A stretch of DNA of 64,000 nucleotides from Kribbella soli (GCF_004331345.1 NZ_SJJZ01000005.1:558001-622000), one strand, 5' to 3'; shown: positions 35,692-44,869, numbered from the stretch's first letter. Made by a program: numbers and translations. The notes: generated by a model not told the origin, from the sequence alone.

Positions 35692-36231
35692 GTGGCAGTC
35701 AAGATCCGTTTGAAGCGCATCGGCAAGAAGCGCACCCCGCACTACCGCATCGTCGTCATGGACGCCCGCACCAAGCGGGACGGCCGGGCGATCGAGGAGA
35801 TCGGGATCTACAACCCGAAGACCGAGCCATCGTTCATCCGCGTTTCGTCGGAGCGGGCGCAGTACTGGCTGGGCGTCGGCGCGCAGCCGAGCGAGGCCGT
35901 CGAGGCGATCTTCAAGGCCTCCGGCGACTGGCAGAAGTTCAAGGGCCTGGACGCCCCGGCGCCGCTGCGGGTGGCCGAGCCGAAGCGGGACAAGCAGGAG
36001 ATCTTCAACGAGGCGCTGGCCGAGGCCCACGGCTCGCTGAAGACCGAGGCGGTCACCGCCAAGAAGGCGGCGAAGAAGGCCCCGAAGTCCGACGACACCG
36101 CGAAGGACGAGGCTGCCGCCGAGGCGCCGAAGGCCGACGAGGCCAAGGCTGACAAGGCCGACGACGCGAAGGCTGAGGCCAAGGCCGACGAGCCGAAGGC
36201 CGAGGCTGCGGCCGAGACCACCGAGGCCTGA
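35692..36231 (+). CDS. rpsP: 30S ribosomal protein S16 with long Ala/Lys tail
   Basis: A 179-residue S16. The core (about 1-90) is normal: [37 protein letters not shown]. The rest is a long tail of Ala, Lys, Glu and Asp (for example KAADKADEP-type repeats) roughly as long as the core; E. coli S16 is 82 residues. GTG start with AAGGGAG upstream; an in-frame ORF runs further upstream but lacks S16 sequence. It heads the rpsP-khpA part of the operon. Confidence 0.95.
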   Translation: MAVKIRLKRIGKKRTPHYRIVVMDARTKRDGRAIEEIGIYNPKTEPSFIRVSSERAQYWLGVGAQPSEAVEAIFKASGDWQKFKGLDAPAPLRVAEPKRDKQEIFNEALAEAHGSLKTEAVTAKKAAKKAPKSDDTAKDEAAAEAPKADEAKADKADDAKAEAKADEPKAEAAAETTEA

Positions 36232-36233
36232 CG

Positions 36234-36488
36234 ATGATGGAGACCGAGGCGCTCGAGCACCTGGTCCGAGGCATCGTGGACAACCCCGACGACGTCAGCG
36301 TCCGGGCCCGGAACCTGCGGCGTGGCCGCACCCTCGAGGTGCACGTCCACCCCGACGACATCGGCAAGGTGATCGGCCGCAACGGCCGCACCGCCACCGC
36401 GATCCGCACCGTCGTCGGCGCCCTCAGTTCCGAGTCCTCGCTGCGCATCGACTTCGTCGACGAGTTCAACCGGCGCCCGCGCCGCTGA
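36234..36488 (+). CDS. khpA: KH-domain RNA-binding protein KhpA
   Basis: An 84-residue single KH-domain protein. The GxxG loop is GKVIGRNGRTATAIRT (about residues 43-58). KhpA binds RNA and affects cell elongation and septation in Gram-positive bacteria, usually with KhpB. It sits two bases after rpsP and before rimM, its normal neighbourhood. The gap to rimM here is 237 bases, filled by a terminator-like hairpin and a large palindrome. Confidence 0.93.
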   Translation: MMETEALEHLVRGIVDNPDDVSVRARNLRRGRTLEVHVHPDDIGKVIGRNGRTATAIRTVVGALSSESSLRIDFVDEFNRRPRR

Positions 36489-36515
36489 CTCGGTAGTCCA
36501 CAGCAGTCCTGTGAG

Positions 36516-36543
36516 GGGCCGCACCCGGTCTGGGGTGCGGCCC
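36516..36543 (+). terminator. hairpin after khpA
   Basis: GGGCCGCACC (36516-36525) pairs with GGTGCGGCCC (36534-36543) around an 8-base loop, then TTCAT follows. This GC-rich stem should end part of the rpsP-khpA transcript. Confidence 0.7.
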
Positions 36544-36552
36544 TTCATCTAA

Positions 36553-36710
36553 GAGGTCACGCGGACAGGTGGCGCCTGCTGCGCACCGCCCCGCGGGCAC
36601 TGGGCGGCGTTGTCGTCGGTCGCCGGGACTCCGTCCCGTCTCCCTCCTCCGCCTTGCCCAGCACTCCGCGGGACGGCGCTCGCGACGGCGCCACCTGACC
36701 GCGTGACCTC
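36553..36710. repeat. 158-bp imperfect palindrome (MITE-like or structured RNA)
   Basis: The outer 24 bases, 36553-36576, and 36687-36710 are inverse copies with one mismatch (the left arm begins GAGGTCACGCGGACAGGTGG, the right arm ends CCGCGTGACCTC). The pairing continues inward less perfectly (CGCACCGCCCCGCGG against CCGCGGGACGGCGC). No reading frame with protein character is inside. It separates khpA from rimM, which are normally adjacent. Possible identities are a non-autonomous mobile element or a long structured leader of rimM. Confidence 0.7.
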
Positions 36711-36725
36711 TAGTACAAAGGAGTA

Positions 36726-37277
36726 ATGCAGGTGTTGGTGACCGTCGGGCGGATCGGCCGCGCACACGGGATCAAGGGCGAGGTCGGCATCGAGGTGCGC
36801 ACCGACGAGCCGGACCGCCGGTTCGCCGACGGCGCGACCGTCGTGACCGATGCCAAGGTGTCCCGGACCCTGACCATCGCCTCGAGCCGCTGGCACAGCG
36901 GGAAGCTGCTGGTGAAGTTCGCCGACGTGCCGGACCGGACCGCGGCGGAGCAGCTGCGCAACCTGTTCGTGCAGTGTGAGGTCCCCGAGGACGAACGCCC
37001 GGAGGACCCGGAGGAGTACTACGACCGCGACCTGGTCGGCCTCGCGGTCCGCACCACCGACGGCGCCGACGTGGGCGAGGTGACCGACGTCGTGCACCTG
37101 CCGTCGCAGGACCTCCTGGAGATCCGGCGTACCGCGGGCAACCTCGTGCTGGTCCCGATGGTCGAGGAACTCGTCCCGGAGATCGACATCGACAAGCGGT
37201 ACGTCGTCGTGGCGGACCGCCCCGGCCTGCTCGACCCCGAGGGCGCAGAGGTGGTCCAGACCGAGCCGGGAGACTGA
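36726..37277 (+). CDS. rimM: 16S rRNA processing protein RimM
   Basis: A 183-residue ribosome maturation factor that binds S19 and helps 30S assembly. The N-terminal domain starts with [20 protein letters not shown]; the PRC-barrel domain contains [20 protein letters not shown] and [16 protein letters not shown] clear AAAGGAG lies just before the ATG. It is one base short of touching trmD. Its distance from khpA is caused by the palindrome described above. Confidence 0.96.
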   Translation: MQVLVTVGRIGRAHGIKGEVGIEVRTDEPDRRFADGATVVTDAKVSRTLTIASSRWHSGKLLVKFADVPDRTAAEQLRNLFVQCEVPEDERPEDPEEYYDRDLVGLAVRTTDGADVGEVTDVVHLPSQDLLEIRRTAGNLVLVPMVEELVPEIDIDKRYVVVADRPGLLDPEGAEVVQTEPGD

Positions 37278-37278
37278 C

Positions 37279-38478
37279 ATGCGCCTGGACGTCGTCACGA
37301 TCTTCCCGGAGTACCTGGCCGCCCTCGACGTCTCCCTGGTCGGGAAGGCGGCCAAGAGCGGCCTGCTGGACATCCACCTGCACGACCTGCGCGAGTGGAC
37401 CCACGACCGCCACCGGACCGTCGACGACACCCCGTACGGCGGCGGAGCGGGCATGGTGATGAAGCCGGAGCCGTGGGGACAGGCGCTGGACGCGGTCGCC
37501 CCCGTGGACGGTCCCTCGCAGCCGCGGCTGATCGTGCCGACCCCGGCCGGGCGGCCCTTCACGCAGGAGCTCGCGTACGAGCTCGCCGCTGAGCCCTGGC
37601 TCGCGTTCGCGTGCGGCCGGTACGAAGGCATTGACGCGCGCGTCGCGTCGTACGCCGGCGAGCGGATGCGCGTCGACGAGGTGTCCATCGGCGACTACGT
37701 GCTGAACGGCGGTGAGGTCGCCGTACTCGTGATGGTCGAGGCAGTGGCTCGCCTGCTGCCCGGCGTGATCGGCAACCCGGAGTCCCTGGCGGAGGAGTCC
37801 CACTCGGGCGACGGCCTGCTCGAGTACCCGGTCTACACGAAGCCGCCGAGCTGGCGCGGGTACGACGTACCTGAGGTCCTGCTGTCCGGAAACCACGGCC
37901 TGATCGCCGACTGGCGCCACGACGAGTCGGTACGGCGTACTGCGGAACGTCGGCCGGACCTCCTGGCAGCGTGGGGCGATGTGGTCGCTCAGAAGGACGA
38001 CGCCACCTCAGCGGTCCGCCTGCTGCCCGCTACGGCTGCTGACGCGGGCGAGATCCACGTACTGCAGCTGGCCGCCTTCCTGTCCGAAGCGCAGCTGTAC
38101 GACGACTACACGATCCCGCCGCTGACCGACGACCCTGCCGCGACTGCCGCCCGCCTGGAGCGGGGGACCGTCCTGAAGGCCGTGGCCGGCACCCGCATCG
38201 TCGGATCGGTCCAGCTCCTCGTAGACGACACGGTCGGACAGATCGAACGGCTCATCGTCGCCCCGGACTGGCAGGGCCGCGGGCTCGGCGCTCGCCTGCT
38301 GCGTGCGGCCGAGCAGGTGGCTCCCGCCGAGGTCACGTCGTACGCGCTGAACACGGGCGCGCTGAGCGACCGGAACCTCGCCCTGTACCGGAAAGCGGGC
38401 TACCGGGAGCTCAGCCGGGAGCCCCAGACGCCCAAGGTCGACCTGGTTCGGCTGGGCAAACGCAGACGCCGTAAGTGA
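37279..38478 (+). CDS. trmD: tRNA m1G37 methyltransferase TrmD fused to a GNAT acetyltransferase
   Basis: A 399-residue protein. Residues 1 to about 235 are a complete TrmD ([20 protein letters not shown], then [19 protein letters not shown], and the knot motif [20 protein letters not shown]), which methylates G37 of tRNAs. From about 243 an N-acetyltransferase (GNAT) domain follows ([20 protein letters not shown], then [20 protein letters not shown], where [11 protein letters not shown] is the acetyl-CoA loop). The join is in frame without interruption. TrmD alone is about 250 residues. The acetylation target is unknown; a role on tRNA or a ribosomal protein is only a guess. Confidence 0.95.
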   Translation: MRLDVVTIFPEYLAALDVSLVGKAAKSGLLDIHLHDLREWTHDRHRTVDDTPYGGGAGMVMKPEPWGQALDAVAPVDGPSQPRLIVPTPAGRPFTQELAYELAAEPWLAFACGRYEGIDARVASYAGERMRVDEVSIGDYVLNGGEVAVLVMVEAVARLLPGVIGNPESLAEESHSGDGLLEYPVYTKPPSWRGYDVPEVLLSGNHGLIADWRHDESVRRTAERRPDLLAAWGDVVAQKDDATSAVRLLPATAADAGEIHVLQLAAFLSEAQLYDDYTIPPLTDDPAATAARLERGTVLKAVAGTRIVGSVQLLVDDTVGQIERLIVAPDWQGRGLGARLLRAAEQVAPAEVTSYALNTGALSDRNLALYRKAGYRELSREPQTPKVDLVRLGKRRRRK

Positions 38479-38525
38479 TCACCCTGCGCGGTCGACGGCA
38501 CCGGATTTCGTCGCCGTGCGGGGCG

Positions 38526-38639
38526 TGTGGCAAGATTGTCTGTTGCTGCCCTTCGGTGCTCCTGCCACAGGGGGTGACCACCGACCGGCAGCCTTTTGAT
38601 GACTCTCACCATCGACATTTTCGTGGGTGACCTGTGGCA
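38526..38639 (+). other. possible structured leader of rplS
   Basis: TGTGGCA (38526-38532) can pair with TGCCACA (38563-38569), and the same TGCCACA can instead pair with a second TGTGGCA (38633-38639) just before the L19 ribosome-binding site. Mutually exclusive pairings of this kind are typical of attenuators. The identity of the element is not known to me. Confidence 0.35.
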
Positions 38640-38660
38640 CGCGCGAGGAAGAGACACCTG

Positions 38661-39020
38661 ATGAGCAACATCCTGAACGAGCTCGACAACTCGAGCAAGC
38701 GCGACGACATCCCGGCCTTCCGCGCCGGTGACACCGTGAACGTGCACGTGAAGGTCGTCGAAGGAAACCGGTCCCGCGTCCAGGTGTTCAAGGGTGTCGT
38801 GATCCGCCGCCAGGGCGGTGGCCTGCAGGAGACCTTCACGGTCCGCAAGGTCAGCTTCGGCGTCGGCGTCGAGCGGACCTTCCCGCTGCACACCCCGATC
38901 GTCGACAAGATCGAGGTCGTGACCCGCGGCGATGTCCGCCGCGCCAAGCTGTACTACCTGCGCGAGCTGCGCGGTAAGGCGGCGAAGATCAAGGAGAAGC
39001 GCGAAGTTCCGGCCTCCTGA
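38661..39020 (+). CDS. rplS: 50S ribosomal protein L19
   Basis: A 119-residue L19, full length for the family. Core motifs: [60 protein letters not shown] and [20 protein letters not shown]. The ATG at 38661 has GAGGAAGAG upstream; an in-frame GTG at 38634 would add nine residues and is less likely. The upstream 180 bases may contain a regulatory leader. Followed at 25 bases by two signal peptidase genes. Confidence 0.96.
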   Translation: MSNILNELDNSSKRDDIPAFRAGDTVNVHVKVVEGNRSRVQVFKGVVIRRQGGGLQETFTVRKVSFGVGVERTFPLHTPIVDKIEVVTRGDVRRAKLYYLRELRGKAAKIKEKREVPAS

Positions 39021-39045
39021 CGCCGCGTAGCGACGACGGTCACCT

Positions 39046-39795
39046 ATGGCGCCGAGCACTGCGACTCGCGCTCGCCCTCGACCGGTATCCAAGAGGGCAC
39101 GTCGCAGCAAGGGACGTCACCGCAGGCTGAAGCAGCGGAATCCGCTGCTCAGCCTGCTCGTCGAGATGAGCACCGTCACGGTGCTCGCGCTCGTCATCAC
39201 GGTGGTCCTGCGGCTGTTCGTCGCCGAGGCGTTCTACGTCCCGTCGGAGTCGATGTACGACACCCTGACGAAGGACGACCGGATCCTCGCCGAGAAGATC
39301 AGCTACCTGCACCGCGACGTCGACCGCGGTGACATCATCGTCTTCAAGGACCCGGACAACTGGCTGAACGAGGAAGAGGTCCAGCCGGGCACGGTGCGCC
39401 GGATCGGTGAGTTCGTCGGCATTCTGCCGCGCAGCGGCGAGGGTCACCTGGTGAAGCGGGTGATCGGCATCGGCGGCGACCGGGTGATCTGCTGCAACAA
39501 GCAGGGCCAGATCACCGTCAACGGCATCCCGCTCGACGAGCGGGAGTACCTTCTGAAGGACGCCAAGCCGTCCGAGCTGCCCTTCAACGTGCTGGTTCCG
39601 GCCGGTCATCTGTGGGTGATGGGTGACAACCGGGCCGAGTCCGCCGATTCCCGCGCCCACATGGGCGGCCCCGGCGGCGGATTCGTGCCGGTCGAGAACG
39701 TGGTTGGCCGGGCCTGTTGCGTAATCTGGCCGTCTGACCGGATGACGATGCTGCGTCCTCCGGAAACCTTCAAGAAGCCGGGGCTGAAGAAGTGA
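39046..39795 (+). CDS. lepB: signal peptidase I (first copy)
   Basis: A 249-residue type I signal peptidase. A basic N terminus is followed by one membrane anchor (about residues 42-60, STVTVLALVITVVLRLFVA). The Ser-Lys dyad is S69 in YVPSESM and K137 in LVKRVIGIGGD, and the C-terminal box is MGDNRAESADSR. It cleaves signal peptides at the outer face of the membrane. It overlaps a second, similar gene by four bases; the copies are diverged, not a recent duplication. Confidence 0.94.
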   Translation: MAPSTATRARPRPVSKRARRSKGRHRRLKQRNPLLSLLVEMSTVTVLALVITVVLRLFVAEAFYVPSESMYDTLTKDDRILAEKISYLHRDVDRGDIIVFKDPDNWLNEEEVQPGTVRRIGEFVGILPRSGEGHLVKRVIGIGGDRVICCNKQGQITVNGIPLDEREYLLKDAKPSELPFNVLVPAGHLWVMGDNRAESADSRAHMGGPGGGFVPVENVVGRACCVIWPSDRMTMLRPPETFKKPGLKK

Positions 39796-40556
39796 CCGAT
39801 ATACCGACCAAGACGGACAGCAAACCTGCCCACCGCTCGGGCTTCGCGGCGGCCGCCCGCGAGTTCGTGCTGATCGTGGTCGGTGCCCTGATCGTTTCCT
39901 CGATCCTGCGGGCGTTCGTCGGGCAGATGTTCATCATCCCGAGCGAGTCGATGGAGAACACCCTGCTGGTCGGTGACCGGGTCGTGGTGGAGAAGCTCAC
40001 CGACGTCAAGCGCGGTGACGTGGTCGTGTTCGAGGACCCGGGCGGCTGGCTCGGCGCCGAGGAGAGCGGCCAGAAGCGCGGCTCGATCGGCAGGTTCTTC
40101 GAGATCGTCGGTCTGCTGCCGGACTCCAGCCACGGCCACCTGATCAAGCGCCTCGTCGGTATGCCCGGCGACAAGGTCGCCTGCTGCGACGCGAAGGGCC
40201 GGCTGCTCGTGAACGGCCAGCCGCTCGACGAGACCAGCTACCTGTATCCGGGCGACGCGCCGTCCCAGATGGACTTCCAGGTCACCGTCCCGGCCGGCCG
40301 GATCTTCGTGATGGGCGACCACCGGTCCGCCTCGGGGGACTCCCGCGTGCACCTGCAGGACCTCGACGCGAACGGCGGCAACCAGGGCGACGCGGCATTC
40401 GTTCCGCTCGACAAGGTCACCGGGCGGGCGATCATGATCGTCTGGCCGGCGGGTCGCTGGGGCAAACTCGGCGTACCGGACACGTTCAAGGCGGTCCCGG
40501 CGGCCGGTCCGGCGCCGGACAAACCCTCGATATCCCTCACGCCACCACCCAAGTAA
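39792..40556 (+). CDS. signal peptidase I (second copy)
   Basis: A 254-residue signal peptidase I paralogue. One membrane anchor (about residues 24-44, EFVLIVVGALIVSSILRAFV), S53 in FIIPSESME, K119 in LIKRLVGMPGD, and MGDHRSASGDSR. GTG start overlapping the first copy (GTGA). Several actinobacteria carry two or more tandem copies with overlapping specificities, and Streptomyces carries four. The C terminus has no second membrane segment. Confidence 0.94.
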   Translation: MTDIPTKTDSKPAHRSGFAAAAREFVLIVVGALIVSSILRAFVGQMFIIPSESMENTLLVGDRVVVEKLTDVKRGDVVVFEDPGGWLGAEESGQKRGSIGRFFEIVGLLPDSSHGHLIKRLVGMPGDKVACCDAKGRLLVNGQPLDETSYLYPGDAPSQMDFQVTVPAGRIFVMGDHRSASGDSRVHLQDLDANGGNQGDAAFVPLDKVTGRAIMIVWPAGRWGKLGVPDTFKAVPAAGPAPDKPSISLTPPPK

Positions 40557-40608
40557 CCGTTCTGTCGCCTCGGACGCCTAGGGTGAGTTGTGTGATGCGG
40601 AGGGCTGG

Positions 40609-41310
40609 ATGAGCGCGTTGCCGCGCGGGAGCACGGTACGGCGGGACGCCGGGCTGTACGGGTACGAGCGAGCCCTGCGCCGCGTCGGCCTGGACCCGAT
40701 CGCCGGTGTCGACGAGGCCGGTCGCGGACCGTGCGCGGGGCCGCTGGTGGCTGCCGCGGTGATCCTGCCGGAGGGCAAGCGCGGTCAGATCCCGGGACTG
40801 GCCGACTCGAAGCTGCTCACCGCGAAGGCGCGGGAGCGCTGCTACGAAGAGGTCCGCAAGCGTGCCCTGGCCTGGTCGGTGGTGTCCATCGAGGCGGACG
40901 AGTGCGACCGGCTCGGCATGCACGTCGCGAACGTGCAGGCGCTCCGCCGGGCGCTGTTCCGGCTCGACGTGCGGCCGTCGTACGTGCTGACCGACGGCTT
41001 CGGTGTCGACGGTCTCGGCGTACCGGGCCTGGCGATGTGGAAGGGCGACCGGGTGGCCGCCTGCATCTCTGCCGCGTCAGTGATCGCAAAGGTGACCCGG
41101 GATCGGGTGATGGAGCACTGGGACAAGGTGTACCCGCAGTACGGGTTCGGGATCCACAAGGGGTACTGCACCCCTGAACACCAGGCGGCACTGGACGAAT
41201 ACGGCCCGTGCCCACAACATCGACGGCGGTTTGAGAATGTCCGCCGCAGTCTGCGGCCCGTTATGGGACAGAATGTGACCAGTCCCACCGGAGTGGAGAG
41301 CCAGGCATGA
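40609..41310 (+). CDS. rnhB: ribonuclease HII
   Basis: A 233-residue RNase HII, removing ribonucleotides and RNA from DNA-RNA hybrids. The first acidic pair is in IAGVDEAGRGPCAGPLVAAA, a further Asp in YVLTDGF, and the rest of the core SAASVIAKVTRDRVMEHWD and GYCTPEHQAAL. The ATG at 40609 has GGAGGG upstream. Overlaps the DUF2469 gene by four bases (ATGA). Conserved place in the actinobacterial rplS-lepB-rnhB cluster. Confidence 0.95.
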   Translation: MSALPRGSTVRRDAGLYGYERALRRVGLDPIAGVDEAGRGPCAGPLVAAAVILPEGKRGQIPGLADSKLLTAKARERCYEEVRKRALAWSVVSIEADECDRLGMHVANVQALRRALFRLDVRPSYVLTDGFGVDGLGVPGLAMWKGDRVAACISAASVIAKVTRDRVMEHWDKVYPQYGFGIHKGYCTPEHQAALDEYGPCPQHRRRFENVRRSLRPVMGQNVTSPTGVESQA

Positions 41311-41630
41311 GCGCTGACGACCTCGAGAAGTACGAGACCGATATGGAGCTGCAGCTCTATCGGGAGTACAAGGACGTCGTCGGGATCTTCAAGTACGTCG
41401 TGGAGACCGAGCGGCGCTTCTACCTGTGCAACGCGGTCGACCTCAAGGTCCGCACCGAGGGCGGCGACGTGTACTTCGAGGTGACGATGGCGGACGCCTG
41501 GGTCTGGGACGTGTACCGATCCGCCCGCTTCGTCAAGAACGCCAAGGTCGTCACCTTCCGCGACGTCAACATCGAGGAACTCGCCAAGTCCGACCTGGAA
41601 GTCCCGAAGGACTCCGACTTCGGCCGCTGA
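41307..41630 (+). CDS. DUF2469 family protein
   Basis: A 107-residue protein of the DUF2469 family, conserved next to rnhB in actinobacteria. Typical sequence: SADDLEKYETDMELQLYREY, DVVGIFKYVVETERRFYLCN, YFEVTMADAWVWDVYRSARF. Soluble and very conserved in this phylum, which suggests a basic role, but none is known. Co-translated with rnhB by the ATGA overlap. Confidence 0.93.
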   Translation: MSADDLEKYETDMELQLYREYKDVVGIFKYVVETERRFYLCNAVDLKVRTEGGDVYFEVTMADAWVWDVYRSARFVKNAKVVTFRDVNIEELAKSDLEVPKDSDFGR

Positions 41631-41632
41631 CG

Positions 41633-41659
41633 CTGTCCACAGGCGGGCGGTTTTCCACA
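41633..41659 (+). promoter_or_regulatory. two DnaA-box-like sequences
   Basis: CTGTCCACA (41633-41641, one mismatch to TTGTCCACA) and TTTTCCACA (41651-41659, fits TTWTNCACA) lie in the gap before yraN, 18 bases apart. Possibly DnaA binding that influences the competence/replication-linked genes downstream. Confidence 0.35.
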
Positions 41660-41724
41660 TTCTGAAGGCGAGGTCCGTTTCCGAGGCCTGATCCCGGCAT
41701 CTTCTCTGCCGGAGGTGGTCATCG

Positions 41725-42081
41725 ATGCGGACCAGGAACACCGTCGGACGGTACGGCGAGGATCTCGCCGCGAGGTATCTCAGCACCCACGGTTTCGCCG
41801 TGCTCGAGCGCAACTGGCGCTGCGAGTTCGGCGAGATCGACATCGTCGCGCGCGAAGGCGACACACTCGTCGTCTGTGAGGTGAAGACCCGGCGCGGGCT
41901 GAACTACGGCACCCCGCTGGAGTCGATCACCTACCGGAAGCTCGCCACGCTCCGGAGGCTGGCCGGCCGCTGGCTGCAGACCCATCAGCTCAGACCGGCC
42001 GAGATCCGGATCGACGTCATCTCGATCCTGTTCGACCACAACACGCCACCGACCGTGGACCACGTGCGAGGTGCGATCTGA
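41725..42081 (+). CDS. YraN/UPF0102 nuclease-like protein
   Basis: A 118-residue member of the YraN family, with a restriction-endonuclease-like fold: GRYGEDLAARYLSTHGFAVL, then GEIDIVAREGDTLVVCEVKT, where D and E-x-K form the presumed metal site. Biochemical role unknown; its neighbour position to comM and dprA is widely conserved. Stop overlaps the comM ATG by one base. Confidence 0.92.
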   Translation: MRTRNTVGRYGEDLAARYLSTHGFAVLERNWRCEFGEIDIVAREGDTLVVCEVKTRRGLNYGTPLESITYRKLATLRRLAGRWLQTHQLRPAEIRIDVISILFDHNTPPTVDHVRGAI

Positions 42082-43658
42082 TGGCCCTCGCACACACCTG
42101 GTCCGTTGCCCTGGTCGGTCTGGAGGGCCACCTCGTCGAGATCGAGGCCGACATCGCCCAGGGCCTGCCGAAGACGACCCTGATCGGCCTTCCCGACACG
42201 TCCCTGTCCGAAGCCCGCGACCGCGTCCGTGCCGCTGTCGTGAACAGCGGCGAGCGATTCCCCGATCGCAAGGTCACGATCGGCCTGTCACCCGCCACCC
42301 TGCCCAAGACCGGCTCGCACTACGACGTCGCCATCGCCCTCAGCCTGCTCACCGCGGCCGGCGCGGTCGATCCCGGCGCACTCCGCCGTACGGCGATCAT
42401 CGGCGAACTGGGCCTCGACGGCCGCATCCGCGAGGTCCGCGGCGCACTCGCGATGACATTGGCCGCGTCCCGAGCCGGCTTCGACCGCATCGTCGTCCCC
42501 GACCTCAACGTCGGCGAGGCCCGCCTGGTCCCCGGCATCGAGGTGTACGGCGCTCGCTCGCTGCGCCAGGTTCTCGCCCTGCTTCGCGGCACCGAGATCC
42601 CCGACGAAGCACCACCGCGCGCCGAGCCGCGCCTGGTGTCCGAATCGCTGATCCGGGTGCCGGGGGTCGATCTCGACGACATCATCGGCCAGCACGAGGG
42701 CCGACGCGCGATCGAGGCCGCAGCCGCCGGCGGCCACCACCTGTTCCTGCACGGCCCACCGGGCTCCGGCAAGACCATGCTCGCCGAGCGCCTCGCGGGA
42801 CTGATGCCGGACCTCGGCACGGATGACTCGCTGGAAGTCTCAGCCGTGCACTCACTCGCCGGATTGCTCACCAACGACGCCGAGCTGGTCCGCCGGCCGC
42901 CATTCATCGCTCCGCACCACACGGCGTCACTGGCCAGCCTGGTCGGCGGTGGCAGTGGCGTGCCGAGACCTGGCGCTATCAGCTGCGCGCACCGCGGCGT
43001 CCTCTTCATCGACGAGGCGCCCGAAATGCATCCGCTGACCCTCGACACCCTCCGGCAGCCGCTCGAGTCGGGATTCGTCGAGCTCCACCGGGCCGCAGCC
43101 GTTGCCAAGTTCCCCGCCCGCTTCATGCTCGTCCTCGCCGCCAACCCTTGTCCCTGCGGCCTGTCCGGCACGAACCAAGGCATCTGCAGCTGCACACCCC
43201 AGCACCTGGCGCGGTACCGCCAGCGGATCAGCGGCCCGATCAAGGACCGCCTGGACATCCAGCGCCAGATCCTGCCGGCCGCCCGTACCGTCACCGACGG
43301 CCAACCTGTGGAGTCGACCGCCGTCGTCGCCACTCGTGTCCGGGCCGCCCGCGATCGCCAGACGCACCGCTACCGCGAGACCGCCTGGACTCTTAACAGC
43401 CAGATCCCCGGCCCGGTGCTGCGCCGCGAACACCCGCTGGACGACGCCAGCCAACAACTCCTGGAAGACCACTACGCCGCCGGCCGCCTCACCGCCCGAG
43501 GTTTCGACCGCGTAGTCCGCCTCGCCTGGACCTTGACTGACCTAGCCGGCGCCACCATCCCCACAGTCGACCAAACCCACGAAGCCTTCCAGCTCCGCTC
43601 AGGCGAGCCCCTAACCCAACTAGCCGACCTCCGCCCCCTCAAAGGACCCACCCAATGA
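42081..43658 (+). CDS. comM: YifB/ComM Mg-chelatase-like AAA+ ATPase
   Basis: A 525-residue AAA+ protein. An N-terminal Lon-like segment (AHTWSVALVGLEGHLVEIEA, then LSEARDRVRAAVVNSGERF) precedes the Walker A GPPGSGKT at 225-232, a Walker B LFIDEAPE, and the Cys-rich segment ANPCPCGLSGTNQGICSC followed by YRQRISGPIKDRLDI. ComM is a helicase that drives branch migration in natural transformation. The neighbours yraN and dprA are the standard context. Whether the organism is naturally competent is not shown. Confidence 0.93.
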   Translation: MALAHTWSVALVGLEGHLVEIEADIAQGLPKTTLIGLPDTSLSEARDRVRAAVVNSGERFPDRKVTIGLSPATLPKTGSHYDVAIALSLLTAAGAVDPGALRRTAIIGELGLDGRIREVRGALAMTLAASRAGFDRIVVPDLNVGEARLVPGIEVYGARSLRQVLALLRGTEIPDEAPPRAEPRLVSESLIRVPGVDLDDIIGQHEGRRAIEAAAAGGHHLFLHGPPGSGKTMLAERLAGLMPDLGTDDSLEVSAVHSLAGLLTNDAELVRRPPFIAPHHTASLASLVGGGSGVPRPGAISCAHRGVLFIDEAPEMHPLTLDTLRQPLESGFVELHRAAAVAKFPARFMLVLAANPCPCGLSGTNQGICSCTPQHLARYRQRISGPIKDRLDIQRQILPAARTVTDGQPVESTAVVATRVRAARDRQTHRYRETAWTLNSQIPGPVLRREHPLDDASQQLLEDHYAAGRLTARGFDRVVRLAWTLTDLAGATIPTVDQTHEAFQLRSGEPLTQLADLRPLKGPTQ

Positions 43659-44869
43659 CCCCCACCTACGCACTAACGACCGAAGGTTCTGGCTCCGGGA
43701 GAGGAACGGACGATTGCGAGTCGGTTGCTGGTGGCAACGGAGATGAGGAGCGTCTGGCTCGCGCGGGTCTGTCCCGGGTGGTCGAGCCGGGTGACCTCGC
43801 CGCGCTCAAGACGTTCGACGGCCTGCCCCCGTTGGAGATCTGGGACCGTCTCCAGCACAACGCCCCTGGCCTGGAGCGTTGGTCCACCCGACTCGCCACG
43901 GCCGACCCCCACCGAGATCTGGAGCGAGCCGCGGCCGCCGGCGCACGGTTCGTGATCCCCGGCGACGACGAATGGCCGGCCGAGGTCGAAGTCCTCGAAG
44001 AAGCCGGTCAGTTGACCCGCCGCGCCGGCGTACCGTTCGGCCTCTGGGTCCGCGGCCGCGCGAACCTCCGCGACGCCGTGACCCGAGCCGTCGCGATCGT
44101 CGGCGCCCGCGCCTGCTCGTCGTACGGCGAACACGTATCCGCCGAACTGTCCTCCGGCCTCTCCGACAACGGCCTGACCATCGTCTCCGGTGGCGCCTAC
44201 GGCATCGACGCGGCCGCCCACCGCGGAGCCCTCGCAGCCGCCGGCGTAACGATCGCGGTCCTCGCCTGCGGCGTGGACGTCAGCTACCCGAAACGCAACT
44301 CCGCCTTGCTCAGCCGCATCGCCGAGGACGGCCTCGTCGTCGCCGAACTCCCGCCTAGCTGCGCCCCGACCAAGCTCCGGTTCCTCGCCCGCAACCGACT
44401 GATAGCCGCCATCACCCAAGGCACCGTCGTCATCGAAGCCGCAGTACGCAGCGGCGCCCTCAACACCGCCGGCTGGGCCGAACAATGCGGCCGCCCCGTC
44501 CTCGCCGTCCCCGGCCCGATCACCTCGCGCATGTCCGCCGGCAGCCACCTACTGGTCCGCGAACGCAACGCCGTCCTGGCCACCAACGTCGCCGACATCA
44601 TCGAAGCAATCTCGCCCTTCGGCACGAACCTCACCCAGCCCCCGAGAGCCGCCCCAACCCTCACCGACACCCTCGACCCCGACCTCCAACGAACCCTGGA
44701 CGCCGTCCCGGTCCACAACCCAGCCCCCGCCGACCGCATCGCCGGCACCGCAGGCCTGGACCTCCCCACCACCCAACAATGCCTACAAACCCTCGCCACC
44801 CTGACCCTCATAACCCAAACCCCCACCGGCTGGCGCCTACCACCCACCCCACCGCCGCGGTCCCCGTGA
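43655..44869 (+). CDS. dprA: DNA processing protein DprA
   Basis: A 404-residue DprA, which loads RecA on incoming single-stranded DNA. The Rossmann-fold core is visible: AVAIVGARACSSYG, IVSGGAYGIDAAAHRGALAA, VLACGVDVSYPKRNSALLSR, and PTKLRFLARNRLIAAITQGT with VVIEAAVRSGALNTAGWAEQ. A winged-helix C terminus (about 345-404) is Pro/Thr-rich. Starts with ATG overlapping the comM stop (ATGA). Many codons at the 3' end are unusually C-rich and T-poor. Confidence 0.94.
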   Translation: MTPTYALTTEGSGSGRGTDDCESVAGGNGDEERLARAGLSRVVEPGDLAALKTFDGLPPLEIWDRLQHNAPGLERWSTRLATADPHRDLERAAAAGARFVIPGDDEWPAEVEVLEEAGQLTRRAGVPFGLWVRGRANLRDAVTRAVAIVGARACSSYGEHVSAELSSGLSDNGLTIVSGGAYGIDAAAHRGALAAAGVTIAVLACGVDVSYPKRNSALLSRIAEDGLVVAELPPSCAPTKLRFLARNRLIAAITQGTVVIEAAVRSGALNTAGWAEQCGRPVLAVPGPITSRMSAGSHLLVRERNAVLATNVADIIEAISPFGTNLTQPPRAAPTLTDTLDPDLQRTLDAVPVHNPAPADRIAGTAGLDLPTTQQCLQTLATLTLITQTPTGWRLPPTPPPRSP

